A program made the translations under genes and the position numbers. Below the pieces are notes generated by a model. The model was given only the letters and a program-made list of their open reading frames with translations, made no database searches and was not told where the DNA came from. DNA of 7,318 bases from Acidimicrobiia bacterium (GTDB taxonomy: Bacteria > Actinomycetota > Acidimicrobiia > Acidimicrobiales > Ilumatobacteraceae), in assembly GCA_030425785.1 (NCBI GenBank), contig JAUHYJ010000179.1:1-7318 (forward strand), in the 5' to 3' direction. This document shows, piece by piece, positions 1-5,799 of the stretch; position 1 is the stretch's first letter; every line of letters begins with the position of its first letter.

Positions 1-1
1 G

Positions 2-1039
2 CGCCTTCGATTTGTGGAAGAAGAGGCCGAGCGGGCAGCCGATTACAACAAGGTAGCCCACCTGCGCTACAACGACCAGGCGTTCCTCGGCTCGGTCACC
101 CAGCCCGAGCGGGCTCGCGACTCGGTCGAGATGGCGCGGCTCGCGTTCGGCGACGCCTTCACGGATGCCAACTGCGTGGTGATGGGCAACGTCAACGTGA
201 ACTCGCCGCTGGTCTGGGACAACGCCATGACCGGTGCGATCCGCGCCTACGCCGAGGCCAACCAGGGGTCGGTGATCGTGCCGTTCATCCTCGGCGGTGC
301 GATGGGCCCGGTGACCCTCGCCGGTGACATCGCCCAGGCGCACGCCGAGACCATGGTCGGGGTCGCGCTCACCCAGCTCATCCGCCCCGGGTCGCCCGCG
401 ATCTACGGCAACTTCCTGTCGTCGATGGCGCTGCGGTCGGGGTCGCCGACCTTCGGGACGCCCGAGCCGGCGATCGGGTCGCTGGTGGTGGGCCAGCTGG
501 CCCGCCGCGTCGGACTGCCGTTGCGCTGCGCGGGTGCGTTCACCGCCTCGAAGATCCCCGACGGCCAGGCGATGGCCGAGTCGACGATGTCGATGATGTC
601 GGCCGTCTTGTGCGGCACGAACTTCCTCCTCCACTCCGCCGGCTGGCTCGAGGGGGGACTGGCGATGGGCTACGAGAAGTTCGTGATGGACGTCGACTTC
701 TGCGGCGCGCTGCACCGCTACCTCGAGGGGGTCTCGCTCGACCCCGACGAGTTTGCGTTCGACGGCTTCACCGAGGTCGGTCCCGGCAAGCACTTCTTCG
801 GGTCGCAGCACACCCTGCGGCACTACGAGACGGCGTTCTACGACAGCCCGACGGCCGACAACACCAGCTTCGAGCAGTGGCGCGACGCCGGAGAGTCGCG
901 GGTCGAGGAGCGAGCGGCATCCCTGGTGGCGGCGACCCTGGCCGACTACGAGCCGCCACCGATCGACGAGGCCGTCGATGCCGCGCTGCTCGACTACATC
1001 GCCCGTCGCAAGTCGAGCACGGAGGACATGTGGTACTAG
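2..1039 (+). CDS. MttB-superfamily trimethylamine/betaine corrinoid methyltransferase (5' truncated)
   Basis: This is a partial gene. The frame is open to the left edge, and the GTG at 14 lies inside a continuous reading frame, so it is probably not the real start. About 346 C-terminal residues are visible, against roughly 480-520 in the family. Family hallmarks are the segment SAGWLEGGL (nt 635-661) followed by EKFVMD, the upstream ASKxPDGQA segment, and a C-terminal GPGKHFFGSQHTL stretch. Known members transfer a methyl group from trimethylamine or glycine betaine to the cobalt of a small corrinoid protein in the cytoplasm. Classical MttB carries pyrrolysine encoded by an in-frame TAG about 160 residues before the C-terminus. 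Here that region is read through with ordinary codons, so this is a non-pyrrolysine homologue, like the glycine betaine methyltransferase MtgB. No corrinoid protein or reactivase is visible; either could lie upstream. Neighbouring demethylases support a methylated-amine substrate. Family assignment is firm; the exact substrate is unknown. Confidence 0.9.
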   Translation, partial: RLRFVEEEAERAADYNKVAHLRYNDQAFLGSVTQPERARDSVEMARLAFGDAFTDANCVVMGNVNVNSPLVWDNAMTGAIRAYAEANQGSVIVPFILGGAMGPVTLAGDIAQAHAETMVGVALTQLIRPGSPAIYGNFLSSMALRSGSPTFGTPEPAIGSLVVGQLARRVGLPLRCAGAFTASKIPDGQAMAESTMSMMSAVLCGTNFLLHSAGWLEGGLAMGYEKFVMDVDFCGALHRYLEGVSLDPDEFAFDGFTEVGPGKHFFGSQHTLRHYETAFYDSPTADNTSFEQWRDAGESRVEERAASLVAATLADYEPPPIDEAVDAALLDYIARRKSSTEDMWY

Positions 1040-1044
1040 CCGAT

Positions 1045-1087
1045 CGCACGAGGACCGGACCGGGCCGGCCGGGCCGCTCCTCGCGCG
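1045..1087 (+). promoter_or_regulatory. Strong imperfect stem-loop in the intergenic gap
   Basis: Positions 1045-1063 pair with 1069-1087 around a 5-nt loop (GCCGG, 1064-1068). Counting by hand gives 16 Watson-Crick pairs in 19 positions, with mismatches at 1048/1084, 1055/1077 and 1059/1073. The stem includes CGAGGA (1049-1054) against TCCTCG (1078-1083). It sits 5 nt after the stop of the methyltransferase gene and ends 16 nt before the GTG of the flavoprotein gene. No T-run follows, so a classical intrinsic terminator is not supported. It could be a U-less terminator or pause, an intercistronic mRNA-stabilising hairpin, or a protein-binding dyad. The pairing is seen directly; the role is inferred. 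Confidence 0.55.
1052..1061 (+). repeat. GGACCGGACC 10-mer, copy 1
   Basis: The 10-mer GGACCGGACC lies in the gap upstream of the flavoprotein gene, 42 nt before its GTG, inside the left arm of the stem-loop. The same 10-mer occurs on the minus strand at 5157-5166, upstream of the SAM methyltransferase gene. By eye I found no other copy in the window. It may be a shared protein-binding site or a chance match in GC-rich DNA. Confidence 0.35.
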
Positions 1088-1094
1088 CACGAAC

Positions 1095-1100
1095 GGGGGG
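1095..1100 (+). promoter_or_regulatory. Ribosome binding site deciding the GTG start of the flavoprotein gene
   Basis: A run of six G residues lies just upstream of the GTG at 1104 (ACG between them), giving a purine-rich Shine-Dalgarno-like site. The reading frame is open far upstream, overlapping the methyltransferase gene. Between 1040 and 1104 the only ATG, GTG or TTG in this frame is the GTG at 1104, and family similarity begins right after it (DPLLQPYEFKHLTLRNRV). Confidence 0.6.
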
Positions 1101-1103
1101 ACG

Positions 1104-3152
1104 GTGAGCGACGATCCGCTGCTGCAGCCGTACGAGTTCAAGCATCTGACGTTGCGCAATCGGGTGTTCTCGTCCGCGCACGAGCCCGCCTACTCCGAGG
1201 ACGGGATGCCGAAGGACCGCTACCGTCTCTACCACGTCGAAAAGGCCAAGGGCGGCATCGGTCTCACCATGACCGCCGGCTCGGCCGTGGTCGCCGAGGA
1301 CAGCCCGCCGGCGTTCGGCAACCTGCACGCCTACAAGGACGAGATCGTGCCGTGGATCCGCCGGATGACCGACGACGTCCACGAACACGGCGCAGCGTGC
1401 ATGATCCAGATCACCCATCTCGGCCGCCGCACCGGTTGGGCACAGGACGACTGGCTGCCGGTGGTCGCCCCGTCGCCACTGCGCGAGCCGGCGCACCGGG
1501 CGATCCCGAAGGCGGCCGAGGACTGGGACATCGACCGGATCGTCGGCAAGTACGCTGACGCCGCCGAGCGGATGCAGGCCGGCGGGATGGACGGCATCGA
1601 GATCGAGTCCTACGGCCACCTGTTCGACCAGTTCTGGTCGCCGGTCACGAACCGGCGCACCGACGAGTACGGCGGGGGACCCGATCACGACCTCGACGGT
1701 CTGATGACGTTCGGCTGGCGGGTCCTGCGCGCGGTCCGCGAACGCGTCGGGCCCGACTTCATCGTGGGGTTGCGGATGGCGATCGACGAGCGGCTCGCCG
1801 GAGGCATCGACACGCCCGTCGGTCTCCGGATGCTCCGGAAGATCGAGGACGAGGGGCTGATCGACTTCGTGAACGTGATTCGCGGCAACGTCGCCGACGA
1901 GGTCGCCCTCACCGAGGTCATCCCGATCCACGGCATGGCCTCCGTGCCGCACCTCGACTTCGCCGGCGCCGTGCGGGAGCACACCGACCTGACCGTGCTC
2001 CACGCGTCGAAGGTCGACGAGGTCGCGTCGGCCCGACATGCGATCCGGGAGGGCAAGGTCGATCTCGTCGGCATGACCCGTGCCTTCATGGCCGAGCCAC
2101 ACCTGATGACGAAGGTGATCGAGGGGCGTGAGGCCCAGATCCGGCCGTGCGTCGGTGCGACCTACTGCCTCGACCGCATCTACGAGGCCGGCGAGGCGCT
2201 GTGCATCCACAACGCCGCCACGTCGCGCGAGCAGACGATGCCGCACGACGTGCCACGGGCGGTCACGGCCCGTCGGGTGGTGATCGTGGGGGCGGGCCCG
2301 GCCGGGCTGGAAGCCGCGCGGGTCGCCGGCGAACGGGGTCATGCGGTGACGGTGATCGAGGCGATGCCCTGGGCCGGCGGGCAGTTGCAGCTGGCGGTGC
2401 GCAACCCTCGCCGTGCCGACCTGCGCGGCATCGTCGACTGGCGCGTCGCCGAATGCGATCGGCTCGGCGTCGAGATCCGCTACGACACGTTCGGCGACCC
2501 CGACCTGATCGGCGGGCTCGACCCCGACGTCGTGATCGTCGCCACCGGTGGCCAGCCGATGCCGCCCGAGTTCGAGGCGGGCGCCGATCACGTGGCGACC
2601 AGTTGGGACGTGTTGGCCGGTGACGTGACACCGCGCGGCGATGTGCTGTTCTACGACGACAACGGCACCCATTCGGCGCTGTCGGCCGCCGAGATGATCG
2701 CTCGCTCCGGGGCGCGGCTCGAGATCGTCACCCCCGAGCGCATGTTCGGCATCGAGGTCGGCGGCATGAACCACGTGCCGTACGCCCGCGCCTTCAACGA
2801 GACCGACACGCGCATCACCCTGCACCAGCGGGTGCTCGCCGTGCGTCCGGAGGCCGGGCGGTGGTGCGTCGAGCTCGGCAGCGACCACACGACCCATCGC
2901 GCCGTCCGCCACGTCGATCAGGTCGTGGTCGATGTCGGTGTGGCCGCCTTCGACGGGCTGTACCACGAACTCCGGCCGTCGTCGACCAATCTCGGCGCCG
3001 TCGACCACGGCGCCCTGATGGAGGGTCGTCCGCAGTCGCTCGTCCGCAACGAGGCTGGTGCGTTCCAGCTCTTCCGCATCGGCGATGCGGTCGCGAGCCG
3101 CAACGTCCACGCCGCGGTCTACGACGCCCTCCGCCTCGTGAAGGACCTCTGA
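1104..3152 (+). CDS. Trimethylamine dehydrogenase-like FMN/FAD oxidoreductase (OYE family), probable N-demethylase
   Basis: This 682-residue cytoplasmic flavoprotein has the architecture of trimethylamine dehydrogenase, dimethylglycine demethylase DgcA and 2,4-dienoyl-CoA reductase (about 670-730 residues). Residues 1-340 are an OYE-type FMN TIM barrel, with QITHLGRR at 102-109, an active-site segment around 168-179, and the late GMTRAFMAEP (323-332) expected near the FMN phosphate. Residues 349-367 form the Cys cluster region. Residues 391-500 are a dinucleotide-binding fold with GAGPAG at 396-401 and an acidic residue ending the second strand (VIEA). A second Rossmann-like half follows from about 512. 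Two features are odd. The second iron-sulfur cysteine is Ala352 (C349-x5-C355-x11-C367). The active-site segment reads SYGHLFDQF, not the usual xHGYLLDQF. The TMADH-type layout and the neighbours suggest oxidative removal of a methyl group from a tertiary or secondary amine. An NAD(P)H-dependent ene reductase is the main alternative. The gene follows the methyltransferase gene by 64 nt. Confidence 0.88.
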   Translation: MSDDPLLQPYEFKHLTLRNRVFSSAHEPAYSEDGMPKDRYRLYHVEKAKGGIGLTMTAGSAVVAEDSPPAFGNLHAYKDEIVPWIRRMTDDVHEHGAACMIQITHLGRRTGWAQDDWLPVVAPSPLREPAHRAIPKAAEDWDIDRIVGKYADAAERMQAGGMDGIEIESYGHLFDQFWSPVTNRRTDEYGGGPDHDLDGLMTFGWRVLRAVRERVGPDFIVGLRMAIDERLAGGIDTPVGLRMLRKIEDEGLIDFVNVIRGNVADEVALTEVIPIHGMASVPHLDFAGAVREHTDLTVLHASKVDEVASARHAIREGKVDLVGMTRAFMAEPHLMTKVIEGREAQIRPCVGATYCLDRIYEAGEALCIHNAATSREQTMPHDVPRAVTARRVVIVGAGPAGLEAARVAGERGHAVTVIEAMPWAGGQLQLAVRNPRRADLRGIVDWRVAECDRLGVEIRYDTFGDPDLIGGLDPDVVIVATGGQPMPPEFEAGADHVATSWDVLAGDVTPRGDVLFYDDNGTHSALSAAEMIARSGARLEIVTPERMFGIEVGGMNHVPYARAFNETDTRITLHQRVLAVRPEAGRWCVELGSDHTTHRAVRHVDQVVVDVGVAAFDGLYHELRPSSTNLGAVDHGALMEGRPQSLVRNEAGAFQLFRIGDAVASRNVHAAVYDALRLVKDL

Positions 3153-3174
3153 GCTGGGCGCCCTGCCGGCCACG

Positions 3175-4260
3175 ATGCGCGCCGCGCTCCTGACGGCGCA
3201 CGGCGGGCCCGAGGTGCTCGTCGTGCGCGACGACGTGCCGGTTCCGGTGCCGGCCGACGACGAGGTGCTGATCCGAGTGCGCGCGTGCGGCGTCAACAAC
3301 ACCGACATCAACGTGAGGGTGGGGTGGTACAGCAAGTCGGCGACGGGTTCGACGGCCGACGGTGCCGAGGCGTCCACGGCCGCCGACGACGCCGGGTGGG
3401 GCGGCTCGGCGTTCGAGTTGCCGCGCGTCCAGGGCGCCGACCCCGTCGGACGGATCGTGGCGGTGGGTTCGGGCGTCGACGAGGCGAGGTTCGGCGAGCG
3501 GGTCGTCGTCGACCCCTGGGTCCGCGACCCCGACCACCCCGACGACCGGACGCTCGCCGGATACCTCGGTAGCGAGCGCGACGGCGGCTTCGCCGAGTAC
3601 TGCGTCGTCCCGGCCCGCAACGCGTACCCGGTGACCGCCGACGTATCCGACGTCGAGCTCGCCGGTCTCGCGTGCTCGTGGTCGACGGCGATGCACATGC
3701 TCGACCGGGTCCGGTTGGCCCCCGGCCAGCGTGTCGCCGTCACCGGCGCGTCGGGCGGGGTCGGTTCGGCGCTGGTGTCGCTGGCAGCCATCCGGGGTGC
3801 CGACGTGACCGCCGTGGCGGGCCGCGACAAGCTCGACGCCGTCGCCGGGCTCGGTGCGCATCACCTGGTCGCACGCGACGCCGACGACGTGCCGGCCGCC
3901 GCGCTGGCGTCGGCCGGCGGAGCGTTCCACGTCGTCGCGGACGTGGTCGGCGGCAGGGATGCGATGGGCTGGATCGACGCGCTCGAACGCGGTGGGCGCT
4001 ACGTGACGTCGGGGGCGATCGCCGGACCGATCGTCGAGATCGATCTCCGGACGCTGTACCTCCACGATCTCGAGCTGTACGGCGCGACGGTGTTCGAGCC
4101 ACGGGTGTTCGCCGAGCTGGTCGAACTCGTCGAGCAGGGCTGTGTCCGACCACCGATCGCGGCCACGTACCCGCTGGAGGAGATCCACGCCGCGCAGGAG
4201 GCGTTCGGCCGGAAGTCGCACGTCGGAAAGATCGTGGTGACGCTCTCCGCCCCGGTGTGA
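3175..4260 (+). CDS. Zinc-free medium-chain dehydrogenase/reductase (quinone oxidoreductase-like)
   Basis: This 361-residue protein has the full MDR length and fold. The N-terminal GroES-like part begins MRAALLTAHGGPEVL and includes ACGVNNTDIN (37-46). The coenzyme domain carries the NAD(P)-binding motif GASGGVG at 191-197. The C-terminal part ends in the usual HVGKIVVTL strand. The four-cysteine structural zinc lobe is absent, and the GHE histidine of zinc alcohol dehydrogenases is replaced by QGAD (86-89), so it is probably zinc-independent like quinone oxidoreductases. Residues about 50-80 form a longer Gly/Ala/Asp-rich loop (GWYSKSATG...GWGGSAF) that I associate from memory with one MDR subgroup. 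The ATG at 3175 is chosen because the family N-terminus starts there; the 22-nt gap after the flavoprotein gene has no clear Shine-Dalgarno, so translation may be coupled. Its substrate cannot be read from sequence. Handling an aldehyde or ketone product of the neighbouring pathway is possible but unsupported. Confidence 0.88.
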   Translation: MRAALLTAHGGPEVLVVRDDVPVPVPADDEVLIRVRACGVNNTDINVRVGWYSKSATGSTADGAEASTAADDAGWGGSAFELPRVQGADPVGRIVAVGSGVDEARFGERVVVDPWVRDPDHPDDRTLAGYLGSERDGGFAEYCVVPARNAYPVTADVSDVELAGLACSWSTAMHMLDRVRLAPGQRVAVTGASGGVGSALVSLAAIRGADVTAVAGRDKLDAVAGLGAHHLVARDADDVPAAALASAGGAFHVVADVVGGRDAMGWIDALERGGRYVTSGAIAGPIVEIDLRTLYLHDLELYGATVFEPRVFAELVELVEQGCVRPPIAATYPLEEIHAAQEAFGRKSHVGKIVVTLSAPV

Positions 4261-4276
4261 CTCGTCGCGCCGGTCG
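4261..4276. other. 16-bp junction between two convergent transcription units
   Basis: The stop codon of the plus-strand dehydrogenase (TGA, 4258-4260) and that of the minus-strand methyltransferase (complement of 4277-4279) are separated by only 16 bp. I see no convincing stem-loop with a T-run here. Termination must therefore occur inside the opposing genes or by a factor-dependent route, which would allow overlapping antisense 3' ends. Confidence 0.7.
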
Positions 4277-5128
4277 TCAGTCGCGGCGGAACGTCCAGAC
4301 CCACAGCCCGTGCAGGTCGCCGGTGGCGGCGCGCACCGCGTCGGGGTAGCGCCCGAACGCGGGGTGCGACGCGTGCTGCACCTCGCGGTACGGCACCTCG
4401 ACGCAGTCGACGACGCCGAACCCGACATCACGGCACGCCCGTAGCCACGTCGAGGCAGGATGGAAGTGGTTCCGCACCCAGGGCAACGGTTCGCCGAGAC
4501 GGAATCCGAAGAAAGCCTGGCCGCCGAGGGCGCGCGCGTCCGGGTGCGGGTCGGCGACGACGACGGTCCCGCCCGGTCGGATCACCCGGCGGAACTCGCC
4601 GAGCGCGATCGTCGGATCGGGGAGGTGGCAGACCGCCAGCGAGCTGACGATCACGTCGATGTGCTCGTCGGGGTAGGGGAGGGCAGCGAACTCGGCGAGG
4701 TCGAATCGCCCCGACGGCACCTTCGCCTGCGCGATCGCCAGCATCTCGGCCGACTGGTCGAATCCGATCACCTCGGCACCGCGCTCCGCGAGCAGCGCGG
4801 CGTTGCGCCCGGTGCCGCACCCCGCGTCGAGTGCGCGCACGTCGGCGTGGACGAGCCGGTCGAGGATCGGGATCGTCACCTGCTCCTCGACCGCGATCAG
4901 CGGGTTGTGGCCGTCGTAGTGTTCGGACCACTGCGCATACCCGCTCAGGAGGTCGCGCTCGGTCGGATCGAGGACGATGTCGAGCAGGTCGTCCGGGTCG
5001 CCCGCGAGCACGTCGACGAGCTCGCGACGTCGCTGCTCGTTGACGTCGCCGTCGCGATACCAGTTCCGCAGCAGTGCGGCGCCGAGCGTCCCCGCGACGA
5101 GGTGCCGCACCGTGATCGACGAGCCCAT
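4277..5128 (-). CDS. Class I SAM-dependent methyltransferase
   Basis: This 283-residue protein carries a Rossmann-type S-adenosylmethionine-binding core. Motif I is ALDAGCGTG at 99-107, followed by the acidic residue at the end of strand 2 (GFDQS, D124). A later VSSLAVCHLPDP segment and RRVIRPGGTVVVADPHP are typical of UbiE/Methyltransf_11-type proteins. The first 60 or so residues (MGSSITVRHLVAGTLG...) are not part of the core and have no recognised domain, so the true start could be internal; the ATG at 5128 is accepted because no better start with a clear Shine-Dalgarno is visible. It is the last gene of the minus-strand unit, 57 nt after the TetR gene. The methyl acceptor is unknown. Its presence in a unit otherwise suggesting methyl removal is notable; it may act on an intermediate or be functionally unrelated. 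Confidence 0.88.
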   Translation of the reverse strand: MGSSITVRHLVAGTLGAALLRNWYRDGDVNEQRRRELVDVLAGDPDDLLDIVLDPTERDLLSGYAQWSEHYDGHNPLIAVEEQVTIPILDRLVHADVRALDAGCGTGRNAALLAERGAEVIGFDQSAEMLAIAQAKVPSGRFDLAEFAALPYPDEHIDVIVSSLAVCHLPDPTIALGEFRRVIRPGGTVVVADPHPDARALGGQAFFGFRLGEPLPWVRNHFHPASTWLRACRDVGFGVVDCVEVPYREVQHASHPAFGRYPDAVRAATGDLHGLWVWTFRRD

Positions 5129-5142
5129 GGATCGACGGTACC

Positions 5143-5171
5143 AACCTCGGTCGGACGGTCCGGTCCGGGTT
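5143..5171. promoter_or_regulatory. Imperfect 29-bp dyad between TetR and methyltransferase genes; candidate operator or hairpin
   Basis: The dyad is centred on 5157. The inner arms CGGAC and GTCCG (5152-5156 and 5158-5162) are perfect, the outer arms AACC and GGTT (5143-5146 and 5168-5171) are perfect, and 10 of 14 positions match overall. It lies 14 bp upstream of the methyltransferase ATG and 14 bp past the TetR stop. TetR-family proteins often bind imperfect palindromes of 15-30 bp near their own genes, so an operator is a reasonable guess. An RNA hairpin is the alternative. Confidence 0.35.
5157..5166 (-). repeat. GGACCGGACC 10-mer, copy 2
   Basis: This is the minus-strand copy of the 10-mer found at 1052-1061 on the plus strand. 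It starts at the centre of the 29-bp dyad and lies 28 nt upstream of the methyltransferase ATG, in the sense orientation of that gene, as copy 1 does for the flavoprotein gene. Similarity extends loosely beyond the 10-mer: on the plus strand, 5157-5178 resembles 1052-1072 apart from A/T swaps and a small gap. Confidence 0.35.
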
Positions 5172-5185
5172 CGGCCGGCAGCGCT

Positions 5186-5785
5186 TCAGGCGGTCGTGCT
5201 CGCGTCGGCGATCCGCGCGTCGAGCTGGTCGAGCCACGTGTCGAGCGCTCGCCCGAGGCGGGTGCGCTCGCCCGTCGCGAGGAGGTCGACGACGAGCCCG
5301 GTGAAGGTCGCCTTCGCGATCGACGCCTCGACGGCGGCGACGTCGGCGGGCACGCCGACGGCGATCAGGTGGTCCTCGATGTTGAGCCGCCAGATGCCGA
5401 CCTGCTCGGCCCGGACGCGACGTGGCAGCCCGCCGTGCGTCGCATCGATCGCGACGGCCTCGATGCCGAGCCGGGCGAGCGCCAGGTTGGTACGCGACGC
5501 GTTGAGCCAGCGCCACCACGACCGGAGGAGCTCGCTCTGGGTGAGGTCGGGGCGGCGCCGCAACCACCGTGCCTCGACCTCCTGTTGGATCTCGCCGGCC
5601 CGCCGGAGCGCAGCGACGACGATCTCGTCCTTCGTCCCGAAGTGGTGGGTGAGCGTGTTCACGCTGACGTCGAGGCCGGCGGCCATCGGCCGCAGCGACA
5701 CGTCGGCCAGGCCGTGCTCGCCGAGGTACCGCACGACGTCGTCGAGCAGTTCGGCGCGGTGCTCGAGGTCGACCGTGCGGGCCAT
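5186..5785 (-). CDS. TetR-family transcriptional regulator
   Basis: The 199-residue length is typical of the family. The N-terminal DNA-binding domain covers residues about 8-55. The helix-turn-helix lies in VSLRPMAAGLDVSVNTLTHHFGTKDEI (29-55), where the NTLTHHFGTKDE part is the family signature at the recognition helix and helix 4. Residues 65-195 form the variable helical ligand-binding and dimerisation domain. The ATG at 5785 is preceded by a good Shine-Dalgarno. The gene starts only 14 nt after the stop of the dimethylglycine-dehydrogenase-like gene on the same strand, so the two are very likely co-transcribed, which would place the regulator under its target promoter (autoregulation). 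A ligand related to the amine or its demethylation products is plausible but not shown. Family assignment is firm; target genes and effector are inferred. Confidence 0.92.
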   Translation of the reverse strand: MARTVDLEHRAELLDDVVRYLGEHGLADVSLRPMAAGLDVSVNTLTHHFGTKDEIVVAALRRAGEIQQEVEARWLRRRPDLTQSELLRSWWRWLNASRTNLALARLGIEAVAIDATHGGLPRRVRAEQVGIWRLNIEDHLIAVGVPADVAAVEASIAKATFTGLVVDLLATGERTRLGRALDTWLDQLDARIADASTTA

Positions 5786-5792
5786 CGCGAAG

Positions 5793-5797
5793 CTCCC
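5793..5797 (-). promoter_or_regulatory. Ribosome binding site of the TetR gene
   Basis: On the minus strand GGGAG lies 7 nt before the ATG at 5785. It supports this start and falls in the 14-nt gap directly after the upstream gene's TGA, consistent with a tightly packed operon. Confidence 0.6.
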
Positions 5798-5799
5798 GG

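Noticed and set aside
1037..1039. TAG at the end of the MttB-like gene as a possible pyrrolysine codon
   Set aside because: It follows a normal C-terminus. The downstream translation is short, Gly/Arg/Pro-rich and unlike the family, and classical pyrrolysine lies about 160 residues earlier, where no TAG is present.
1063..1070. Perfect 8-bp palindrome GGCCGGCC as an independent site
   Set aside because: It is a common GC-rich palindrome, already covered by the loop end of the larger stem-loop at 1045-1087.
753..1103. Upstream extension of the flavoprotein frame into the methyltransferase gene
   Set aside because: The extension reads as Arg/Ser/Pro-rich shadow of the methyltransferase gene. 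Family similarity starts at the GTG at 1104, which has a G-rich ribosome binding site.
768..3830. A very long (about 1020 codon) open frame on the minus strand opposite the flavoprotein and dehydrogenase genes
   Set aside because: The translation is rich in Arg, Asp, Val and His with no recognisable domain, and it opposes two genes with clear family motifs. Antisense open frames of this size are common in DNA with about 70% G+C.
4261..4276. A bidirectional intrinsic terminator between the converging genes
   Set aside because: The 16-bp gap and flanks show no convincing stem followed by T-runs in either direction.
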